DNA of 18,908 nucleotides from a candidate division TA06 bacterium SM23_40. GTDB lineage: Bacteria; LJUI01; SM1-40. Every line of letters begins with the position of its first letter. Positions within the stretch are counted from its first letter, which is position 1. Under the pieces are notes generated by a model that searched no databases, was not told the DNA's origin, and was given only the letters and a program-made list of their open reading frames with translations. Below are positions 15,503-18,908 of the stretch, one piece after another. The DNA is taken from assembly GCA_001303705.1 (NCBI GenBank), contig LJUI01000036.1, positions 1-18,908 on the forward strand, read 5' to 3'. The translations under genes were made by a program, and so were the position numbers.

Positions 15503-15530
15503 CTGCAGGCCGGGCTGGCCCGCCTTGCAG
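15503..15530 (+). other. stem-loop in the 5' leader of the ABC operon
   Basis: Two 13-base arms, CTGCAGGCCGGGC and GCCCGCCTTGCAG, can pair with one mismatch and one G-U pair around a tiny loop; the innermost pairs would open in practice. It lies about 26 bases from the predicted transcript start and just before the leader ORF. It may protect the 5' end or belong to a larger regulatory fold. Confidence 0.35.
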
Positions 15531-15555
15531 CCGCCACTGAGTACTGGAGGAATCG

Positions 15556-15618
15556 ATGCTAAGCAGGTTGGCAAAGTTGAGTATCGGGCTTCTCGACGAG
15601 GGAGGAGTGTGTCCGTAG
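15556..15618 (+). CDS. putative 20-residue leader peptide upstream of the ABC exporter
   Basis: A short ORF too small for routine gene calling, with a strong ribosome binding site (GGAGGA at 15546-15551, five bases before ATG). The peptide reads MLSRLAKLSIGLLDEGGVCP and ends Pro-stop, a context known to slow translation termination (TnaC also ends in Pro-stop). A second Shine-Dalgarno-like stretch, GGGAGGAG, lies inside its last codons and may cause pausing. It has five leucines of 20 but no uninterrupted run of regulatory codons. Its stop is 34 bases before the first attenuator arm. The position between promoter, alternative hairpins and the ABC genes suggests a regulatory leader peptide. 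Translation is unproven. Confidence 0.45.
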   Translation: MLSRLAKLSIGLLDEGGVCP

Positions 15619-15651
15619 CCTACCTGTTTTAGTGCATCGCGTAAGTCATTG

Positions 15652-15740
15652 GGCCATGGGCACCTCCGAGAAGGTGCCCATGGCCGCTTTTATGTCGTTT
15701 CGGCCATGGGATCGGAAAGAGCGACGATCCCATCTTTTTT
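15652..15740 (+). promoter_or_regulatory. mutually exclusive hairpins: putative transcription attenuator
   Basis: Arm 1 (GGCCATGGGCACCT, 15652-15665) pairs perfectly with arm 2 (AGGTGCCCATGGCC, 15672-15685) as a 14 bp hairpin. Arm 3 (15702-15714) pairs with arm 4 (15725-15733) as the terminator. Arm 2 with its next base, CCCATGGCCG (15677-15686), is also perfectly complementary to CGGCCATGGG (15701-15710), giving a 10 bp alternative that would consume the 5' arm of the terminator. So 1:2 permits termination and 2:3 prevents it, the layout of classical attenuators. The trigger (ribosome position, protein or small molecule) is unknown. Confidence 0.5.
15706..15740 (+). terminator. intrinsic terminator in the ABC operon leader
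   Basis: ATGGGATCG (15706-15714) and CGATCCCAT (15725-15733) form a perfect 9 bp stem with a 10-base loop, followed after one C by six T residues (15735-15740). It lies between the leader promoter and the ATPase ribosome binding site (15771-15780), on the same strand, so transcripts must read through it to express the exporter. Confidence 0.7.
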
Positions 15741-15787
15741 CGTAGGAAATCTCTACCACGGCCTGACGGCGGGAGGAGGTGAGCGAG

Positions 15788-16762
15788 ATGGCCTCCCGGG
15801 CGGCTGACGATCGCGAACAGGGGCGACTCGTTGTGGCGAAGGTGCAGGGTGGGACCACCAGTGAACGAGTACAGGATATGAAAACGAAACCAATGAAAAG
15901 AGGTCATGTCGGGAAGACTGCCGTGCTTCCAGAGGCAGGGGACGTGGCATTGGCCTGTCACAGCGTAGGGAAGGTGTTCTACAAGACCCCGAGCGGCGGG
16001 CCGGGCGAACGCCGGTTCCCGATGAGACGCGCGGGGAGACGGAAGGTTTTTGCGCTCAGGGATGTCGGGTTCTCCGTGCCCAGGGGCGAGATATTCGGGA
16101 TCGTCGGGCCGAACGGGTCGGGGAAGAGCACGCTGGTGCGGATCATCTCCACGCTCCTCTACCCCGACCAGGGAAGTGTCTCGGTCTTCGGATACGACGT
16201 CCAGAAGGAGGCGCGCCAGGTCCGCCGCCTCATCAACCGCGTGAGCGTCGATGCCTCTTTCTTCAAGAGGCTCTCGGCGTGGGAGAATCTCAGGTATGCG
16301 TCCCGGCTGTATGGACTGCCGCCGAAAGAGGGGCGTGAGGCCACACTCCGCATCATGGAGCGTCTGGGCTTCAAGAGGGAACGGATGAGCGATCCCCTGG
16401 AGGATCTCTCCCGTGGAATGCAGCAGAAGGTGGCGATTGCGAGGGCACTCATGACCTCTCCCGTACTGCTTCTGCTCGACGAGCCGACTACGGGTCTCGA
16501 TCCGAAGTCGAAGCGGGAGGTGCAGCGGTTTATTCTCGAAACGCGGGACGAGCACGATGCGACCATTCTCCTCACGACCCACGACATGGACGAGGCGGAC
16601 CGGGTATGCAATCGGGTCGCCATCATTGATGGCGGACGGTTCGTGGCGGTCGATACGCCCGAAGGGCTGAAGCGAGCGATCGGCAGCGGAGATGGCGGCA
16701 CTACATTAGAAGATGTGTTCCTCGAACTCACAGGAAAAGGCTGGGGAGATGAGGATGAGTGA
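15788..16762 (+). CDS. ABC-2 type exporter, ATP-binding protein
   Basis: A 324-residue ATPase of the DrrA/CcmA-like ABC-2 exporter class. It energises the membrane protein encoded downstream. Seen: Walker A GPNGSGKST (107-115), a Q-loop region near RRLINRVSVDASFF (the usual Gln is not obvious), signature LSRGMQQKVAIARA (from 207; the typical LSGGQ is altered to LSRGM, which is common in this class), Walker B LLLLDEPTTGLD (Asp231, Glu232) and H-loop LTTHDMDEAD. Before the domain there is a poorly conserved extension of about 55 residues, and an Arg-rich insertion (ERRFPMRRAGRRK) sits in the first strand region. ATG 15788 follows GGGAGGAGGT by seven bases. A GTG at 15779 overlaps that site and is unlikely. 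Transcription must pass the leader terminator. Substrate unknown. Confidence 0.92.
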   Translation: MASRAADDREQGRLVVAKVQGGTTSERVQDMKTKPMKRGHVGKTAVLPEAGDVALACHSVGKVFYKTPSGGPGERRFPMRRAGRRKVFALRDVGFSVPRGEIFGIVGPNGSGKSTLVRIISTLLYPDQGSVSVFGYDVQKEARQVRRLINRVSVDASFFKRLSAWENLRYASRLYGLPPKEGREATLRIMERLGFKRERMSDPLEDLSRGMQQKVAIARALMTSPVLLLLDEPTTGLDPKSKREVQRFILETRDEHDATILLTTHDMDEADRVCNRVAIIDGGRFVAVDTPEGLKRAIGSGDGGTTLEDVFLELTGKGWGDEDE

Positions 16763-16910
16763 GATCGAACATGACGATGAGCGATATATGAGCCATGTGC
16801 TGACGGCAGATTGCGCGGGGGAAGTCGGCCCCCTGCGAGAGTTGTCGCGATTCAGGAGGAAGGTAGAATGGGGATTATGGCCGAGGCTGGGGCCTCGTGG
16901 GCGTTTGTAG
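16755..16910 (+). CDS. possible 51-residue ORF bridging the two ABC genes
   Basis: An open frame whose ATG overlaps the ATPase stop (ATGAGTGA), with GGGGAG about ten bases upstream. It runs across the 105-base gap and into the first codons of the permease in another frame. The start MSEIEHDDERYMSHVL looks plausible, but the later part (WGLWPRLGPRGRL) looks like a shadow of the permease. It could be a coupling ORF that carries ribosomes to the permease start. No family is recognised. Confidence 0.18.
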   Translation: MSEIEHDDERYMSHVLTADCAGEVGPLRELSRFRRKVEWGLWPRLGPRGRL

Positions 16911-17662
16911 AACGTAACTTCACGCTCGTACGACGCTACATAGGGTGGGAGGCCGTCTTCGTCACTTACAGCATCGTCAATTCGCTGACGATCGCATTCA
17001 TCGGCGTCACACAGGGGAAAGAGAAGGTGATGTACCTGGTAGTGGGCGCGATGATCTGGGGGTTCCTCTCGCTTCTGTTTCACGAGATCAGCGAGTCGAT
17101 CGCCTGGGAGCGCTGGGAGGGTACGATCGAGTACACCTTCATGGCGCCGATCCACCGGTTCACGCACCTTGGCGGTAACTGCGTCTTCGCGATCATCTAT
17201 GGGACGCTTCGGAGCTTCTTGCTGCTCTTCTGTGTGGCGATCTTCTTCCGGCTCAGCCTGCAGGGCGCGAACCTCGTGACGGCCCTCATCATACTGATGG
17301 TGAGTGGACTCTCCTTCGTCGGATTGGGGCTTGTGGCGGCGGTTCTTCCCCTGCTCTCGACTGAGAAGGGCGCTCAGGCGACGCACATCTTCGAGGCCGT
17401 GCTCCTGCTCATCTCGGGGGTGTACTATGAGGTGGACGTGCTGCCGGCTTGGATTCGCCCGCTTTCGGCGGTCTCCCCGGCCACCTATACCCTGCGGGCG
17501 ATACGCAGGGCTCTGTTGGAGGGGGCGTCTATCACTGAGCTGTGGCCGACGGTCGCCCTGATACTAGGGCTCGGCATCGTGCTCATTCCCGGGGGGCTCG
17601 TCATCTTCAGGGCGGCTGAGGGGCATGCGAAGCGGACGGGGAAACTGAAGCGGAGCGGATAG
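16868..17662 (+). CDS. ABC-2 type exporter, membrane permease
   Basis: A 264-residue inner-membrane protein, the partner of the ATPase just upstream. About six hydrophobic segments are seen: AVFVTYSIVNSLTIAFIGV, VMYLVVGAMIWGFLSLLF, VFAIIYGTLRSFLLLFCVAI, LVTALIILMVSGLSFVGLGL, HIFEAVLLLISGVYYEV and VALILGLGIVLIPGGLVIF. The amphipathic coupling region SIAWERWEGTIEYTFMAP and the late SGVYYEVDVLP...SPATYTLRAIRRALLEG block are typical of ABC-2 permeases of the DrrB/YadH/NodJ kind. The ATG at 16868 follows GGAGG by eight bases; upstream in-frame codons lack a site. A second ATG at 16877 is possible. The ATPase-to-permease gap is 105 bases with no terminator. It may export a drug, lipid or glycan; nothing selects among these. 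Confidence 0.9.
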   Translation: MGIMAEAGASWAFVERNFTLVRRYIGWEAVFVTYSIVNSLTIAFIGVTQGKEKVMYLVVGAMIWGFLSLLFHEISESIAWERWEGTIEYTFMAPIHRFTHLGGNCVFAIIYGTLRSFLLLFCVAIFFRLSLQGANLVTALIILMVSGLSFVGLGLVAAVLPLLSTEKGAQATHIFEAVLLLISGVYYEVDVLPAWIRPLSAVSPATYTLRAIRRALLEGASITELWPTVALILGLGIVLIPGGLVIFRAAEGHAKRTGKLKRSG

Positions 17663-17679
17663 GGCGTACACGGAAGAGG

Positions 17680-18495
17680 TTACTCGTGGGAGAGCTTCTC
17701 CAGTATGGCGCTCTGGAGGATGCGGTTCGAGGCGACAAGTGACAGATCTCTCGTTCGGAGACTCTCGAGCTGTGGCGAGGAGCCGTGGAAGTCGGTGAGG
17801 GTGCCGCCTGCCTCCTCCAGGATCAGTTTCCCGGCGGCGTAGTCCCAGATACTCTGATCTCTGCTGACAACGCCCTCGATCCTGCCGCAGGCGACATAGC
17901 AGAGCTCCTGGGCACACGACCCGCCTGCCCTGATCGATCGTACTGACCTGAGGAGTTCTCTCGTCGCCGAGCCGTCGTCGTCGAGCCGCAACATCCTGTG
18001 GCCGAACGATACGATGCTGTCATTGAGCCGGTCTACCGTAGACGCCTGGATGCGGGTTCCGTTCACGTACGCGCCCTCTCCCTTGCAGGCGGAGAAGAAC
18101 TCTCCTGTCGCGGGGCAGGAGACGATTCCGAGGACGGGGCCCCATCTGTGGAGCAGGGCGACGGATATGCTGAATGTATCCAATCCTCGCGCATAGTAGC
18201 TCGATCCGTCGAGCGGATCGATCACCCAGAGGTAGTCTCCGGAGATCGCATCCCGTCCGGCTTCCTCGGAGATGAACGAGTGGTCGGGGAATTCCCTTCT
18301 CAGTCTCTCGATGATCAGCGATTCGGACTCTCTATCCTGCTCTGAAACGACACTGTGGTGAGATTCCTTGCGCTCCACTTCTCGCGACGGACCGAAGTGG
18401 TCCATAAGATAGTGACCGGCCTCGCGGGCGGCCTCGACAGCGATCTCCAGTGCCTTTCTTGCCGGTATCTCAGTACGATCCATCTGGTGATCCAT
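17680..18495 (-). CDS. inositol monophosphatase family phosphatase
   Basis: A Mg2+-dependent, lithium-sensitive-type sugar or nucleotide phosphatase of about 271 residues, the normal length of the family. Metal ligands are visible: ISEEAG (Glu77, Glu78), the signature WVIDPLDGSS (Asp93, Asp96), and Asp218 in SIWDYAAGKLILEEAGG. The usual GTxNF after the signature is replaced by GSSYYARGL, so substrate preference may differ from classical inositol monophosphatases; fructose-1,6-bisphosphate, NADP or 3'-phosphoadenosine phosphate are other options for the family. ATG 18495 is chosen by alignment of the N-terminal helix (GGAGAGGG lies 11 bases upstream, a long spacing); ATG 18483 is the alternative. 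The gene converges on the ABC permease with a 17-base gap and no obvious terminator. Confidence 0.9.
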   Translation of the reverse strand: MDHQMDRTEIPARKALEIAVEAAREAGHYLMDHFGPSREVERKESHHSVVSEQDRESESLIIERLRREFPDHSFISEEAGRDAISGDYLWVIDPLDGSSYYARGLDTFSISVALLHRWGPVLGIVSCPATGEFFSACKGEGAYVNGTRIQASTVDRLNDSIVSFGHRMLRLDDDGSATRELLRSVRSIRAGGSCAQELCYVACGRIEGVVSRDQSIWDYAAGKLILEEAGGTLTDFHGSSPQLESLRTRDLSLVASNRILQSAILEKLSHE

Positions 18496-18763
18496 GTGGG
18501 CTGAATCCCTCTCCGCGGCAGCTTCTTCGGCCGTGCCCGTCCATTCCGGTGACTCGCAGGTGACTCGCAATAGAATATATGGGACAAACCTACCCGATCG
18601 AGGCGCCCATGTCAACCGCCTGAGTGTCGATTCCTCCCGCATCCCCGGCAGGTGGAATCCATGTCCTCGGGGCTGCGAAGCGCGAGATCTCCGTGGTGCC
18701 GGCTCTGGCACCTCTATGTTGCGTCGACAGCTGGCAGTGGAATCGAGCTGGCAGTGAAATCGC
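18496..18763. other. divergent intergenic region left of the last promoter
   Basis: No protein-like ORF is seen in this stretch between the minus-strand phosphatase and the truncated plus-strand gene. It contains a perfect 11 bp tandem duplication, GGTGACTCGCA (18548-18558 and 18559-18569), and the two promoter regions listed separately. Confidence 0.4.
18587..18615 (-). promoter_or_regulatory. possible promoter of the phosphatase gene
   Basis: On the minus strand a perfect TTGACA (18615-18610) is followed after 17 bases by TAGGTT (18592-18587), a poor -10 (3/6). The start would be near 18580, giving a leader of about 85 bases. Confidence 0.35.
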
Positions 18764-18764
18764 T
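18731..18764 (+). repeat. 17 bp tandem repeat at the -35 of the last promoter
   Basis: CTGGCAGTGGAATCGAG (18731-18747) and CTGGCAGTGAAATCGCT (18748-18764) are adjacent, head to tail, and differ at three positions. The second copy ends on the first base of the TTGACA element. The placement suits a pair of activator sites upstream of a promoter. Confidence 0.5.
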
Positions 18765-18792
18765 TGACAGGTAGGACCGCTGAGTGTAGTAT
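18764..18792 (+). promoter_or_regulatory. strong sigma70-like promoter at the right edge
   Basis: TTGACA (18764-18769) and TAGTAT (18787-18792) are separated by 17 bases. The -35 context GCTTGACAGgT is nearly identical to that of the promoter at 15442 (GCTTGACAGaT). Transcription would start near 18799, at the foot of a strong hairpin. Confidence 0.65.
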
Positions 18793-18800
18793 CCCGACGA

Positions 18801-18824
18801 GAGACCGGGCACGGGCCCGGTCTC
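18801..18824 (+). other. perfect 10 bp stem-loop at the predicted transcript 5' end
   Basis: GAGACCGGGC (18801-18810) and GCCCGGTCTC (18815-18824) form a perfect GC-rich stem with a 4-base loop, followed by TCTCTATATA. Starting within two bases of the predicted transcription start, it may shield the mRNA 5' end. A downstream CCGGGC (18839-18844) could pair alternatively with GCCCGG of the second arm. The pyrimidine run is too mixed for a confident terminator. Confidence 0.5.
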
Positions 18825-18884
18825 TCTCTATATAGGGGCCGGGCGCGTGGCAGGAGCTGCGGGTGAGATGAGGGAGACAGGACC

Positions 18885-18908
18885 ATGGCAGCGCGTGGAC
18901 GAAGGAGG
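18885..18908 (+). CDS. start of an unidentified gene, cut by the window edge
   Basis: ATG at 18885 begins M-A-A-R-G-R-R-R and runs off the window. An AGGGAG site lies eight bases upstream, and the promoter and hairpin listed above precede it by about 85-120 bases. Eight codons are too few to identify the product; the start is basic. An ATG at 18868 in another frame is also open to the edge but lacks a comparable ribosome site. Confidence 0.4.

Noticed and set aside
15503-15550. Resemblance to a cobalamin riboswitch (CCGCCACTG-like stretch next to paired arms)
   Set aside because: The upstream GGTGnnAnnCC core and the downstream B12-box pattern are missing, and only the short GCCACTG string matches.
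15629-16582. Long minus-strand open frame (317 codons)
   Set aside because: It is antisense to the ABC ATPase with intact Walker motifs, and it would cross the terminator hairpins. It is an expected shadow in high-GC coding DNA.
18548-18569. 11 bp tandem duplication GGTGACTCGCA
   Set aside because: Two copies only, with no other occurrence noticed and no clear relation to the promoters. Likely a slippage duplication.

Overview
The window looks like bacterial chromosome of high GC content. It has strong GGAGG-type ribosome binding sites, sigma70-like promoters of the TTGACA-N17-TAnnnT kind, exported and lipoprotein signal peptides, and no phage or insertion-sequence genes. The gene set (TldD/TldE, DUF2807 'GIN' proteins, a retropepsin-PDZ exported protein, a HesB-type glycosylase, a DUF169 protein) resembles uncultured lineages near the FCB group or similar Gram-negative candidate phyla. 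That placement is inference from gene families only.

Layout, left to right. (1) Plus strand, 1-5687: the 3' end of a MATE exporter; a promoter and the tldD-tldE pair of a metalloprotease; a short two-helix ferritin-like protein with its own possible promoter; and an SLC13/DASS-type carrier with two RCK_C domains. (2) Minus strand, 5843-12452: reading right to left from a good promoter, an MscS-type channel, a MutY/HesB-like glycosylase, a large exported retropepsin-PDZ protein, a PLP-dependent aromatic amino acid decarboxylase, a possible 38-residue ORF overlapping the decarboxylase stop, and a DUF169 protein. (3) Minus strand, 12492-15094: two diverged DUF2807 paralogues, one a predicted lipoprotein and one a predicted secreted protein, on either side of a short YdeI-family protein. 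A terminator hairpin lies downstream of the first. (4) A 690-base divergent intergenic region, 15095-15787, is the most unusual part. It has four degenerate 36-38 bp direct repeats, a strong plus-strand promoter, a 20-codon leader ORF with a good ribosome binding site ending in Pro-stop, a 14 bp hairpin, and an intrinsic terminator whose 5' arm can instead pair with the 3' arm of that hairpin. It leads into an ABC-2 exporter (ATPase plus permease). (5) An inositol-monophosphatase-family gene converges on the exporter. At the right edge a promoter with a 17 bp tandem repeat and a 5' hairpin leads into a gene cut off after eight codons.

The strongest candidate for something new is the leader of the ABC exporter, which has the architecture of a transcription attenuator. 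It should be judged by comparing homologous leaders. Most of the proteins belong to known families. Their substrates (exporter, carrier, decarboxylase) cannot be read from the sequence.
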